Source: Planctomycetia bacterium | Lineage (GTDB): Bacteria; Planctomycetota; UBA1135; GCA-002686595 | Direction of reading: 5' to 3' | Assembly (NCBI GenBank): GCA_005778045.1 | Contig: SXKQ01000003.1 | Span: 1-10,973, forward strand | Length of the DNA stretch: 10,973 nucleotides | Shown here: positions 1 through 10,973 of the stretch, one piece after another | How positions within the stretch are numbered: the stretch's first letter is position 1 | Layout: each line of letters begins with the position of its first letter | Made by a program: the position numbers and the translations under genes | The notes under the pieces: model-generated | Databases searched by the model: none | Told to the model about the DNA's origin: nothing | The model's input: only the letters and a program-made list of their open reading frames with translations

Positions 1-4382
<4,382 letters not shown>

Positions 4383-4386
<4 letters not shown>

Positions 4387-6158
4387 TCCGACCCGACAAT
4401 CCGCTGATCGTGCAGAGCGACCGCTCGCTCATGCTCCACACCGTGCGCGCCGTAGTCGACGCCAAGGGGCACCCCGTGCGCGACGCGCAAGGCCAGCCGC
4501 TGACGGAAGAGCACCCGCGCTTCGCGGAAGTGCGCGACGCGCTCGCCGGCTTCGCGGAGCTCGAGAAGAGCCCCGACTACCTGCACACCTACCGCATCAC
4601 GCCGGTTTCGGTGTGGAACGCGGCCGCGCTCGGCCTCACGGTCGAGAAGATCCAGCAGGTCCTCGACGAATACTCGTGCGTGCCCGTGCCGCGCCGCGTG
4701 CTCGAGGACGTCAAAGGCTGGATCACCCGCTACGGCCTGCTCAAGATCGAGCGCCGCCCGGGTCCGGATGGCAAGCACGCCTTCGAGCTCGCGAGCACCT
4801 CGCGCGAGGCACTCGATGACGTGCTCGGCCACGAGGCCGTGCGCAAGCTCGTCAAGCTCGATGCGAGCAAGCGCGTGTGGATCGATGCGCTCGACCGCGG
4901 CACGATCAAGCAGGCGCTGATCAAGATCGGCTACCCCGTCGAGGACCGCGGCGGCTATGTCGAAGGCGATCGGCTCGAGTTCACGCTGCAGCCGCAGACG
5001 CGTGGCGGCAAGCCCTTCGCCCCGCGTAGCTACCAACGCATGGCGGCCGAGGCGTTCCACGCGGGCGGCAGCGTGGTGGGCGGAAACGGCGTGATCGTGC
5101 TGCCATGCGGGGCCGGCAAGACCGTCGTCGCGCTCACCGTGATGAGCCTCGTGCAGGCCAAGACGCTGATCCTCACCACGAACACCGTCGCGGTGCGCCA
5201 GTGGCGCGAGGAATTGCTCGACAAGACCACGCTGCGTCCCGAGGACGTCGGCGAGTACACGGGCGACAACAAGGTCATGGCGCCGGTGACGATCACGACC
5301 TACCAGATGCTCACTTGGCGTCGCGCGAAGTCGGAGGCCTTCGAGCACTTCGAGGTCTTCGGCAAGCAGAACTGGGGTCTCGTGGTGTACGACGAGGTGC
5401 ACCTGCTGCCGGCTCCGGTGGTCCGCGCGACCGCGGAGCTGCAGGCCCGCCGGCGTCTCGGCCTCACGGCCACGCTGGTGCGCGAGGACGGCAAGGAGGA
5501 CGAGGTCTTCTGCCTGATCGGCCCCAAGCGCTTCGACATGCCCTGGAAAGTGCTCGAAGGCCAGGGGTATATCGCGACAGCGACGTGCACCGAGGTGCGC
5601 GTGCCGCTCGATCCGGAAGTGAAGCAGGCCTACGTCGCGGCAGGTGCGCGCGCGAAGTTCCGCGTCGCGAGCGAGAATCCCGCCAAGCTGCGTGCCGTCC
5701 AGCGCATTCTCGAGCGACATGCTGGCGCGCACGTGCTGATCATCGGGCAGTACATCGAGCAGCTCGAGGAGCTCGCGCGCGAGCTGAAGGCGCCGCTCAT
5801 CATGGGCAAGACGCCCAACGCCGAGCGCGAGCGCCTCTACGCGCAGTTCAAGTCGGGCGAGCTGCGCGTGCTGATCGTTTCCAAGGTCGGCAACTTCGCG
5901 GTCGACCTGCCGGAAGCCAATGTGGCAATCCAAGTCAGCGGAACCTTCGGCTCGCGGCAGGAAGAAGCCCAGCGCCTCGGCCGAATCCTGCGTCCGAAGA
6001 GCGACGGTTCCGCCGCGGCCTTCTACTCGGTCGTCACGCTCGGCTCGCGCGACCAGGAGTTCAGCGAGACGCGCCAGCTGTTCCTCACCGAGCAGGGCTA
6101 CTCCTACGAGATCATCGAGGCCGCGGCCCTCGAGCCGCGCGCGGAGGCCGCGCGATGA
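4383..6158 (+). CDS. xpb: XPB/Rad25-family DNA repair helicase
   Basis: This 591-residue superfamily 2 DNA translocase/helicase is the bacterial relative of the XPB subunit of TFIIH and of mycobacterial Ercc3. Residues about 5-130 form the N-terminal domain typical of bacterial XPB (Pfam Helicase_C_3 type), with the hallmark HTYRITPVSVWNAA segment. The motor follows: Walker A GAGKT 243-247, DEVH box 337-340, motif III LTAT just before the XPB-specific RED motif at Arg367-Glu368-Asp369, and motif VI QRLGRILR 530-537. All catalytic motifs look intact. The ATG lies in an ATGA overlap with the uvrA stop and has GAGG upstream, so the start is well supported; longer upstream extensions of the frame are uvrA shadow. 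The stop overlaps the next gene in the same way. Family work shows ATP-dependent 3'-5' unwinding, but the cellular role in bacteria is poorly settled. The position directly behind uvrA suggests repair, which is inference. Confidence 0.95.
6143..6147 (+). promoter_or_regulatory. Strong ribosome binding site of the helicase-associated gene
   Basis: GGAGG lies seven bases before the ATG at 6155, within the last codons of xpb. It is one of the best Shine-Dalgarno matches in the window and decides the start, since the same frame is open about 1 kb further upstream. Confidence 0.65.
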
Positions 6159-8257
6159 GCGAATCGCCGACCTCGCGGACGGCGGACGACGGGGCGGCGC
6201 GCGCGCCGCTCGCGAGGCCGAGGCTCGCGGATCTGCTCGGCATGCTCGGCGAGCGCGAGCTCAGCGACCTGTACCTGTTCTGGGGCGGACCCGACTCTCC
6301 TCCACCCCCGGCGGACCTCGCGGAGCGTCGCAAGGTGCTCGCGGCCTGGATGAGCGCGGGCGAGATCGCCGAAGCACGCTTGCAGGCGCTGGGACGTCGA
6401 CCGCAACAGGTGCTTTCCATGTTCCTCGACGCCCAGGGCTACATGCACAGCACGGCCGAACTCGGAGACCATCGGCTGCTGGCCCACCTCTCCCGCTACG
6501 AGCTCGACTCGTGCGTACAGGCGCTGGCCCGCTGCGGCGCGCTGCTGGAGGGTCCCGACCGGCGCTCGAAGGTCGCGGGGGCCAAGGCTTGGGTCGTGCC
6601 GATGGAATTCGGCGACGGTCTCCTGCGGCAGCAACGCGCGAAGCGCCGCGGGGTGTTCGACCTGCTCACCCTGCGCGGCTTCCTCGACTGCCAGTACGAC
6701 GACTCGGCGCGCGGCCGCCGCATGACGCCGACGCGCCTGCGCGAGATGTACAAGATGTACTCGAACGAGGCGGCCGCGCTGGCGCGCGTGGAGCGCCTGC
6801 CGGAGGACGTTCGACCGCTGGTGGAGAAGTGCATTCTGCAGTTCGGCGGACTGCTGCCCCGCGCGCTGTTCGAGCGCCTCGAGGATGGCTCGGGACCTTG
6901 GAATGGCGGGCGCTGGAAGCAGGTGTTCGAGGAGAGCCTCGTCGGAACGGTCGAGAAGCTCGAGCTATCCCGCTACGGCATCGCGCACGCCGACGACACG
7001 CTGGTCGTGTTCAACGAGATCGCGCTGGCGTGGCTGCGCCGCGTAGCGGTACCGGGCGACCCGGACGCGCCGCACTCCGAGCACGGGCTCGGCGTCGACC
7101 TCGTCAGCAACATCTCGCGCTTCATGGGCTTCCTGATCGAGCACAACGTGCGCTTCACGGTGCGCGGCGAGATCTTCAAGACGACCGAGAAGCGCATCCT
7201 GCAGGACCTGATCCCCAACCCCGGCCGCGAGCTCTCGCGCGCCGCCGTGCTCGACTTCATCTTCGAGTTCACGCGCGGCATGGGCCTGATCGAATCGACC
7301 GGCGAGCGCACCTTCGCGATCGCCGCCGCGGGCCGCGACTGGGAGCAGCGCCCACTCGAGCAGAAGCTGCACACGCTCGTCGAGTACGCCACGGAGGAGC
7401 GCGACGTCGCCGGCGACTGGTACCACCAGGTGCGCCTGCGACGCATCTTCATGCGCCTGATGAAGCGCATGGAGCCGGGCACGTGGTACGACCTGATGTA
7501 CCTACCATTCCTGTCGCGCAACACGTATCTCGCCGGCCTCGACCAGCTCGCGGTCGACGAGTACTTCGCGACGCGCTCGCAGGGCGCGAGCTGCGCGCCG
7601 ATGGAGGATCCGCAGCGGCTGGCGTGGAACCTCGCGCGCTGGGTGCGCCAACGCCTATATCTATTCGGCGTCGTCGAGCTCGGCTATGACCGCGCCGGCC
7701 GTCCGGTCGCCATGAAGCTCACGCGCTCCGGCGCACGCCTGCTCGGCGTGGTCGAGCAGGGGCCGGGAGCCGCTCCGCTCCTCGGCAGCCTGATCGTGAC
7801 GCCCGACTTCGAGGTCGTGCTGTTCCCGACCGGCGACGACGCGGCCCTCGTGCACGAGCTCGACCGCTTCTGCGAGCGCGAGCGGCAGGGCGAGACGATG
7901 CACTTCCGCATCCACGAGCGCTCGGTGCAGCGCGCGCTGTCGGAGGGCATGCTGCTCTCGCGCATGCTCTCGGTGCTGCGCCTGCAGTCCCGAACGCCCG
8001 TCCCGCAGAACGTGCTGTTCTCGATCCGCGACTGGGCGGGACGCGCTGGCGTGCTGCATCTCGACGCTTCGCTCGTCTTGCGCGGCGACGACCCGGACAC
8101 GCTCAAGCGCTTCCAGAGCGACGCTGGGGTGAAGAACTTCGTGCGCGAGGTGCTCGACGAGCGTCGCTTGCAGCTGAAGAGCCGCTACGCGCCCAAGCGC
8201 CTGCACGCGCTGCTGCGGGAGTTCGGCTACAAAGTCGAGCTCGACGGCGTGCAGTGA
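6155..8257 (+). CDS. Helicase-associated (XPB-N-like domain) protein, probable XPB partner
   Basis: This 700-residue protein has no ATPase motif that I can find. From about residue 541 to 690 it carries a domain of the type found at the N-terminus of bacterial XPB (Helicase_C_3): an LIVTPDFEVVLFP strand segment, then FRIHERSVQRALSEG, then SRTPVPQNVLFSIRDWA. This lines up with the TYRITPVSVWNAAALG and VPVPRRVLEDVKGWI segments of the XPB encoded just before it. Residues about 500-535 (VVELGYDRAGRPVAMKLTRSG) read like the wing of a winged-helix domain. The first 500 residues are charged and largely helical in appearance, and I do not recognise them. Mycobacteria also carry a helicase-associated-domain gene next to ercc3, so the pairing has precedent. 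The start is set by GGAGG and an ATGA overlap with xpb. Function as an XPB cofactor or DNA-binding adaptor is inference. No signal peptide or membrane segment is visible. Confidence 0.85.
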   Translation: MSESPTSRTADDGAARAPLARPRLADLLGMLGERELSDLYLFWGGPDSPPPPADLAERRKVLAAWMSAGEIAEARLQALGRRPQQVLSMFLDAQGYMHSTAELGDHRLLAHLSRYELDSCVQALARCGALLEGPDRRSKVAGAKAWVVPMEFGDGLLRQQRAKRRGVFDLLTLRGFLDCQYDDSARGRRMTPTRLREMYKMYSNEAAALARVERLPEDVRPLVEKCILQFGGLLPRALFERLEDGSGPWNGGRWKQVFEESLVGTVEKLELSRYGIAHADDTLVVFNEIALAWLRRVAVPGDPDAPHSEHGLGVDLVSNISRFMGFLIEHNVRFTVRGEIFKTTEKRILQDLIPNPGRELSRAAVLDFIFEFTRGMGLIESTGERTFAIAAAGRDWEQRPLEQKLHTLVEYATEERDVAGDWYHQVRLRRIFMRLMKRMEPGTWYDLMYLPFLSRNTYLAGLDQLAVDEYFATRSQGASCAPMEDPQRLAWNLARWVRQRLYLFGVVELGYDRAGRPVAMKLTRSGARLLGVVEQGPGAAPLLGSLIVTPDFEVVLFPTGDDAALVHELDRFCERERQGETMHFRIHERSVQRALSEGMLLSRMLSVLRLQSRTPVPQNVLFSIRDWAGRAGVLHLDASLVLRGDDPDTLKRFQSDAGVKNFVREVLDERRLQLKSRYAPKRLHALLREFGYKVELDGVQ

Positions 8258-8898
8258 TGCGGCTGCCGCCGCCGATCGTTGCGCTCTCACCGGGCACACT
8301 CGCGTCCGCTGATTCGCGGGCGTTCGTCGCTCGCGTCGCATGCTGTCGAGAAGCTGGTCTGCGCGGCGTGATGCTGCGCGAGCCGCGACTGTCGGATCGC
8401 GAGTATCTCGCGCTGGCGAAGGTCCTGCGCGATGAGCTACCGCGCGAGGACCGCGGCTGGCTTGCGCTGCACGACCGGCCCCACCTCGCGGCCGCGTGCG
8501 AGGCTGATGCCGTTCACCTTGGGGGGCGCTCGCTTCATCCGGCGCTCCTTCGCGGCTGGATCGAGCCGCAGGTCGCGCTCGGACTCTCGACGCATGCCGC
8601 GGACGACGCCGAGAGCTGGACGGGCGCCGACTATCTCGTGCACGGTCCGGTGTGTGCGACGCACAAGGGTGACACCCGCATCGAGGGTATCGGCTTCGAG
8701 GCGCTCGCTCGCGGCGTCGCGCGAGCGGGCGTTCCGATGTGGGGGCTCGGTGGGCTCGGTCCAGAACACGCCACAGCGCTCGTGCAGGCAGGAGCGAGCG
8801 GACTCGCCGTGCTGAGCGGCCTGCTCGCACGACCCGATGCGGAGCGCCGCGCCGCCGAGTACGTGCAGGCATGGCTGGAAGCGACGCCCAAGGCGTAG
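8257..8898 (+). CDS. Thiamine phosphate synthase / TenI family protein
   Basis: This 213-residue TIM-barrel protein belongs to the ThiE/TenI family. ThiE joins the pyrimidine and thiazole halves into thiamine phosphate; TenI relatives act as thiazole tautomerases. Family landmarks in order are LRE at 40-42, HDR 72-74, ADAVHLGG 83-90, LGLSTH 108-113, ADYLVHGP 124-131, THK 135-137, and the phosphate-loop region GLGGLG 163-168 followed by ASGLAVLSGLL. Two departures from classical ThiE stand out: the usual Lys after Arg-Glu is Pro43, and the usual NDR is HDR. True synthase activity is therefore uncertain, and a tautomerase or other TenI-like role is possible. The thiL gene nine bases downstream supports a thiamine role. 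The ATG shares one base with the preceding TGA (TGATG); an in-frame GTG one codon earlier is less likely. No strong ribosome binding site is visible, so re-initiation is probable. Confidence 0.85.
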   Translation: MRLPPPIVALSPGTLASADSRAFVARVACCREAGLRGVMLREPRLSDREYLALAKVLRDELPREDRGWLALHDRPHLAAACEADAVHLGGRSLHPALLRGWIEPQVALGLSTHAADDAESWTGADYLVHGPVCATHKGDTRIEGIGFEALARGVARAGVPMWGLGGLGPEHATALVQAGASGLAVLSGLLARPDAERRAAEYVQAWLEATPKA

Positions 8899-8900
8899 GA
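8897..8900 (+). promoter_or_regulatory. Ribosome binding site of thiL
   Basis: AGGA overlaps the TAG stop of the preceding gene and stands seven bases before the thiL ATG at 8908, so it confirms that start. Confidence 0.5.
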
Positions 8901-8907
8901 TCGCGCC

Positions 8908-9828
8908 ATGGCCTGGAACGAAGACTCCCTGCACCGCTGGCTGGCGCGCCGTCCGCGCTCGCGTGCGGCGATCGACTTCGGCAACGATGCTGCGGTGCTT
9001 GCGAGCGCGCTGAAGCGGCCCGTCGCGTGCGTGGATGCGGTCGTCGAGGGCGTGCACTTCGAACACGGTACGCCGGCGCGGCTCGCGGGCGCGAAGGCCT
9101 GCGCACGCGCGCTGAGCGACCTCGCCGCGACCGGCGCCGAGCCACGTGCCGTGCTGCTCGCGCTGCGTGCACCGCGCTCGGAGCGCGAAGTGCGGCTCAG
9201 GGGGCTGATCGCTGCCGTGGATGAGACGGCGCTCGCTCACGGCGCAGCGCTCGTCGGCGGGGACACGACCTGTGCCGAGGGTCCGCTCGCGCTCACGGTC
9301 ACCGCGTTGGGCGAGTTCGTCGCGCGCGGTAAGCCGCCCTCGCGCCGGTGTGCACGCGCCGGACAGGTCGTGGTGGCGACAGGCGCCTTCGGAGGCAGCC
9401 TGCTCGGGCGTCACTTGCGCATCGAGCCGCGCTTTGACGCGGCCCGCTGGCTGCTCGGCCTCGGCGCGACCGCGATGATGGACGTCTCCGACGGGCTCGC
9501 GCTCGACCTATCGCGCATCGCGCGCGCCTCGGGCGTCGCGATCGACATCGGCGTCGTTCCGGTCCACCCCGACGCGCGCCGACGCGCTCGCCAGAGCGGG
9601 CGTGCGGCCCTGCAACACGCGCTCCACGACGGCGAAGATCACGAGCTCGTCGCGACCCTGCCCGCGAACTCGGTCCTGCGCGCCCTGCGCGAGGCGCCCC
9701 GACGCTGCACGGGCTTCACGATCCTCGGCAACGTGCGCCGCGGCGGCGGCCTGCGCGTCCCGCGCGACGAACGCAGCGAGGAACTCGTGCTCTTTGCCGG
9801 CGAAGGCGGCTGGATCCACGGCACGTGA
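8908..9828 (+). CDS. thiL: Thiamine-monophosphate kinase ThiL
   Basis: This 306-residue enzyme phosphorylates thiamine monophosphate with ATP to give thiamine diphosphate, the active cofactor, in the cytoplasm. Landmarks of the ThiL/PurM-like fold appear in order: GNDAAVL 25-31, VDAVVEGVHF 42-51, ALSDLAATGAEP 68-79, LVGGDTT 115-121, VVATGAFGG 155-163, MDVSDGLALDL 191-201, HDGEDHELV 240-248 and TILGNV 271-276. Length is close to that of the E. coli enzyme. The normally GDD metal-binding loop near the N-terminus reads GND here (Asn26), although Asp27 and the later acidic residues (Asp43, Asp71, Asp119, Asp192, Asp195) are present. The start is supported by AGGA seven bases upstream. Together with the ThiE-like gene just before it, it forms a thiamine pair. 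Its stop overlaps the tsaE start by four bases (GTGA). Confidence 0.93.
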   Translation: MAWNEDSLHRWLARRPRSRAAIDFGNDAAVLASALKRPVACVDAVVEGVHFEHGTPARLAGAKACARALSDLAATGAEPRAVLLALRAPRSEREVRLRGLIAAVDETALAHGAALVGGDTTCAEGPLALTVTALGEFVARGKPPSRRCARAGQVVVATGAFGGSLLGRHLRIEPRFDAARWLLGLGATAMMDVSDGLALDLSRIARASGVAIDIGVVPVHPDARRRARQSGRAALQHALHDGEDHELVATLPANSVLRALREAPRRCTGFTILGNVRRGGGLRVPRDERSEELVLFAGEGGWIHGT

Positions 9829-10304
9829 GCGAGACTCGGGAGTTCCAGAGCGCCTCGGCGCGCGAGACCGAAGCGTTGGGGGAGGCGCTCGGCCGGCTGC
9901 TCGGGCCCGGGGATGTCGTGGCCTTGGACGGCGAGCTCGGCGGCGGAAAGACCTGCTTCGTGCGCGGGCTCGCCCGGGGGCTGGGAGTGACGGTGCAGGT
10001 CTCGAGCCCGACCTTCCAGCTGATGCACACCTACGCGGGGCGCCTGCCGCTGTACCACCTCGACGCGTGGATGCGGGAGCGCGGCGAGGGCTTCCTCGCC
10101 GAGGGGGGCGCGGAGTGGTTGCGCGCGGAGGGCGTGGCGGCGGTCGAGTGGGCCGTCCACGTGCGGGACTGGCTCCCGATGCCGCGCTTCGAGGTCGAGT
10201 TGCGCCATGGGGGAGAGGAACGTCGGACGGTGGTGATGCGCTGGACGGGCCCCACGGGCCGCTTGGCGGGCCTGGGCCCCCGGGCGAGCCCGGAAAAGGC
10301 CTGA
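9825..10304 (+). CDS. tsaE: tRNA threonylcarbamoyladenosine biosynthesis ATPase TsaE
   Basis: This 159-residue P-loop ATPase works with TsaB and TsaD to make the t6A37 modification of tRNAs that read ANN codons. The sequence shows Walker A GELGGGKT at 36-43 (the family usually has GAGKT), SPTF at 61-64, YHLDAW at 77-82 with the acidic Walker B-like Asp80, and VEW at 107-109, all in family order and spacing. The length matches the family. The start is GTG within a GTGA overlap with the thiL stop. There is no good Shine-Dalgarno at the right distance, so translation is probably coupled to thiL. No alternative start lies between it and the conserved core, which begins near residue 7. The last 20 or so residues are Gly/Pro-rich and probably disordered. 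Confidence 0.93.
   Translation: MSETREFQSASARETEALGEALGRLLGPGDVVALDGELGGGKTCFVRGLARGLGVTVQVSSPTFQLMHTYAGRLPLYHLDAWMRERGEGFLAEGGAEWLRAEGVAAVEWAVHVRDWLPMPRFEVELRHGGEERRTVVMRWTGPTGRLAGLGPRASPEKA
10280..10293 (+). other. Small GC stem-loop at the tsaE end
   Basis: CCGGG and CCCGG can pair around a CGAG tetraloop, giving a five-pair all-GC stem. It ends in the first two bases of the GGAAAAGG ribosome-binding-like sequence at 10292-10299. It could hinder ribosome access to the ATG at 10308. No T-run follows, so it is not a typical terminator, and short stems like this are common by chance at this GC content. Confidence 0.2.
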
Positions 10305-10307
10305 ACC

Positions 10308-10340
10308 ATGGCCAAGGCCCTGCGTTGGGGGAGTGCTTGA
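10308..10340 (+). CDS. Ten-codon leader ORF, or displaced start of the sigma gene
   Basis: An ATG three bases after the tsaE stop has a GGAAAAGG sequence eight bases upstream. It opens a frame reading MAKALRWGSA and then stops at TGA 10338-10340. That TGA overlaps a TTG at 10337 in the sigma factor frame (TTGA). It may be a tiny coupling leader. It may instead be the genuine sigma start, separated from the sigma frame by one base in the G5 tract at 10327-10331: a sixth G would give MAKALRWGECLKGSW and run on into the sigma factor. The sequence alone cannot decide. Confidence 0.3.
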   Translation: MAKALRWGSA

Positions 10341-10921
10341 AAGGCTCCTGGGACGACGAGCGCGACCCGCTCGCGGCCCTCCGCGGAGGAAACCGGGGGC
10401 CGTTCGAGGAGTTCGTCCGCAGCGAAGCGGGCACGCTCCTGCGCTTCTTCCAGCGGCATGGCGCCTCGCTGGCGGAGGCGGAGGACCTGGCCCAGGAAGT
10501 GTTCCTCAAGTTGTACCGTTCCGCCCCGACCTACAGCGCGCAGTCGCGCTTCTCGAGCTACGTGTTGCGCGTCGCGCGCAACGCGTGGATCGATCGGCGT
10601 CGGCGCCGAGCAGTGCGGCCCGAGGGGCCGTCGCTCGACGAGGCCGCAGCGGGGAGCGCGAGCCTACTCGAGTTCCTGCCCGCCACGGGCCCGGAGGTCG
10701 GGCGCGGGGCCGAGGTGCGCGAGGAGCGCGAGCGCGTGCAAGCCGCGCTGGCGTGCCTGCCGGAGTCCCATGCGGTGGTGGTCGAGCTCGCGCTCGTGCA
10801 GGGCCGACCCTATGCGGAAATCTCCGAGCTGCTCGGCATCCCGGTGGGCACGGTGAAGTCGCGCGTGTTCCACGCCCTGCGCAAGCTGCGCGAGCAGCTG
10901 GGAGAGGAGCCCCGCTCATGA
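10337..10921 (+). CDS. RNA polymerase sigma factor, sigma-70 family (ECF-like)
   Basis: This protein of about 194 residues has the two-domain layout of an ECF sigma factor, which directs RNA polymerase to a specific promoter set. Region 2 spans about 20-92, with DLAQEVFLKLYR at 50-61 as the core-binding segment and YVLRVARNAWIDRRRR at 75-90 as the region that recognises the -10 element. An acidic and Gly/Ala-rich linker follows at about 93-130. Region 4 spans about 133-190, with LPESHAVVVELALVQG then a helix-turn-helix (YAEISELLGIPVGTVKSRVFHALRKL, 159-184) for the -35 element. The start is uncertain: TTG 10337 is used here, TTG 10325 has AAGG seven bases before it, and the ATG at 10308 is out of frame by one base. 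The stop overlaps the next gene by four bases, the usual sigma/anti-sigma layout. The regulon cannot be read from this window. Confidence 0.9.
   Translation: MKGSWDDERDPLAALRGGNRGPFEEFVRSEAGTLLRFFQRHGASLAEAEDLAQEVFLKLYRSAPTYSAQSRFSSYVLRVARNAWIDRRRRRAVRPEGPSLDEAAAGSASLLEFLPATGPEVGRGAEVREERERVQAALACLPESHAVVVELALVQGRPYAEISELLGIPVGTVKSRVFHALRKLREQLGEEPRS
10901..10909 (+). promoter_or_regulatory. Strong ribosome binding site for the last, partial gene
   Basis: GGAGAGGAG sits eight bases before the ATG at 10918, inside the last sigma factor codons. With the ATGA overlap it supports a real downstream gene. Confidence 0.6.
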
Positions 10922-10973
10922 GCGCGCATCGAAACTTCGGCGATGGGCACTTCGACGATGGGCACTTCGACGA
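10918..10973 (+). CDS. Unrecognised gene with Asp/His repeat N-terminus, possible anti-sigma factor (3' end outside window)
   Basis: Only 18 full codons are visible: MSAHRNFGDGHFDDGHFD. The start is well supported by an ATGA overlap with the sigma factor stop and by a purine-rich ribosome binding site. I do not recognise the sequence. Position alone suggests an anti-sigma factor or another regulator of the sigma factor, because such genes commonly follow and overlap ECF sigma genes. The N-terminus is built from a Gly-His-Phe-Asp-Asp repeat, probably disordered and possibly metal-binding. Confidence 0.6.
   Translation, partial: MSAHRNFGDGHFDDGHFD
10934..10973 (+). repeat. 15-base tandem repeat, at least 2.7 copies, cut by window end
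   Basis: The unit ACTTCGACGATGGGC repeats with a period of 15: copy one at 10934-10948 has a single G-for-A difference, copy two at 10949-10963 is exact, and ten bases of copy three run to the window end. The period is a multiple of three, so the repeat keeps the reading frame and encodes Gly-His-Phe-Asp-Asp. Confidence 0.85.

Noticed and set aside
8437..9414. Minus-strand frame opposite the ThiE-like gene and thiL
   Set aside because: Low-complexity shadow spanning a real gene boundary, with no ribosome binding site or family motif, opposite two well-supported enzymes.
10240..10300. GC-rich palindromes near the tsaE end as a terminator
   Set aside because: No T-run follows, and the downstream sigma gene begins within a few bases. 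At this GC content such small stems arise by chance.
10458..10856. ATG-initiated 132-codon frame inside the sigma factor
   Set aside because: Translation is Arg/Ser/Pro-rich and motif-free, whereas the overlapping frame has clear sigma regions 2 and 4.
10934..10973. Terminal repeat as the start of a CRISPR array
   Set aside because: Copies are directly adjacent with no spacers and a period of 15 that preserves the reading frame, so it is a coding tandem repeat.

Overview
The window is very GC-rich and every convincing gene lies on the + strand. The genes are packed end to start. Neighbouring reading frames overlap by four bases at four or five junctions and by one base at another, and no gap between genes exceeds about 32 bases. 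This looks like one long co-transcribed stretch with no internal terminator, tRNA, rRNA, CRISPR array or insertion sequence. A tandem-duplicated UvrA with four ATPase domains, beside a bacterial XPB helicase, fits a member of the Planctomycetota or a related PVC/deep-branching high-GC lineage. That placement is inference from gene content and base composition only. Chlamydiae are the well-known carriers of double-length UvrA, but they are AT-rich.

The left half is DNA repair. Bases 1-4386 hold the C-terminal 1461 residues of a double-length UvrA whose N-terminus lies outside the window. Its stop overlaps the start of an XPB/Rad25-type helicase (4383-6158). The helicase stop overlaps a 700-residue helicase-associated protein (6155-8257), whose C-terminal domain resembles the N-terminal domain of the XPB next to it. 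Damage recognition (UvrA), strand opening (XPB) and a probable XPB partner are therefore arranged for coupled translation.

The right half holds housekeeping and regulatory genes: a ThiE/TenI-family protein (8257-8898), thiamine-monophosphate kinase ThiL (8908-9828), the tRNA t6A-synthesis ATPase TsaE (9825-10304) and an ECF-like sigma-70 factor (about 10337-10921). The window ends in the first 18 codons of an unrecognised gene (from 10918) that opens with a 15-base tandem repeat encoding Gly-His-Phe-Asp-Asp.

Points most worth a second look: the UvrA-XPB-partner coupling; the altered ABC signature in the first UvrA ATPase; the shared domain in XPB and its neighbour; non-standard residues in the ThiE-like and ThiL proteins; and the unclear start of the sigma factor, where a G5 tract separates a well-placed ATG from the sigma reading frame by a single base.
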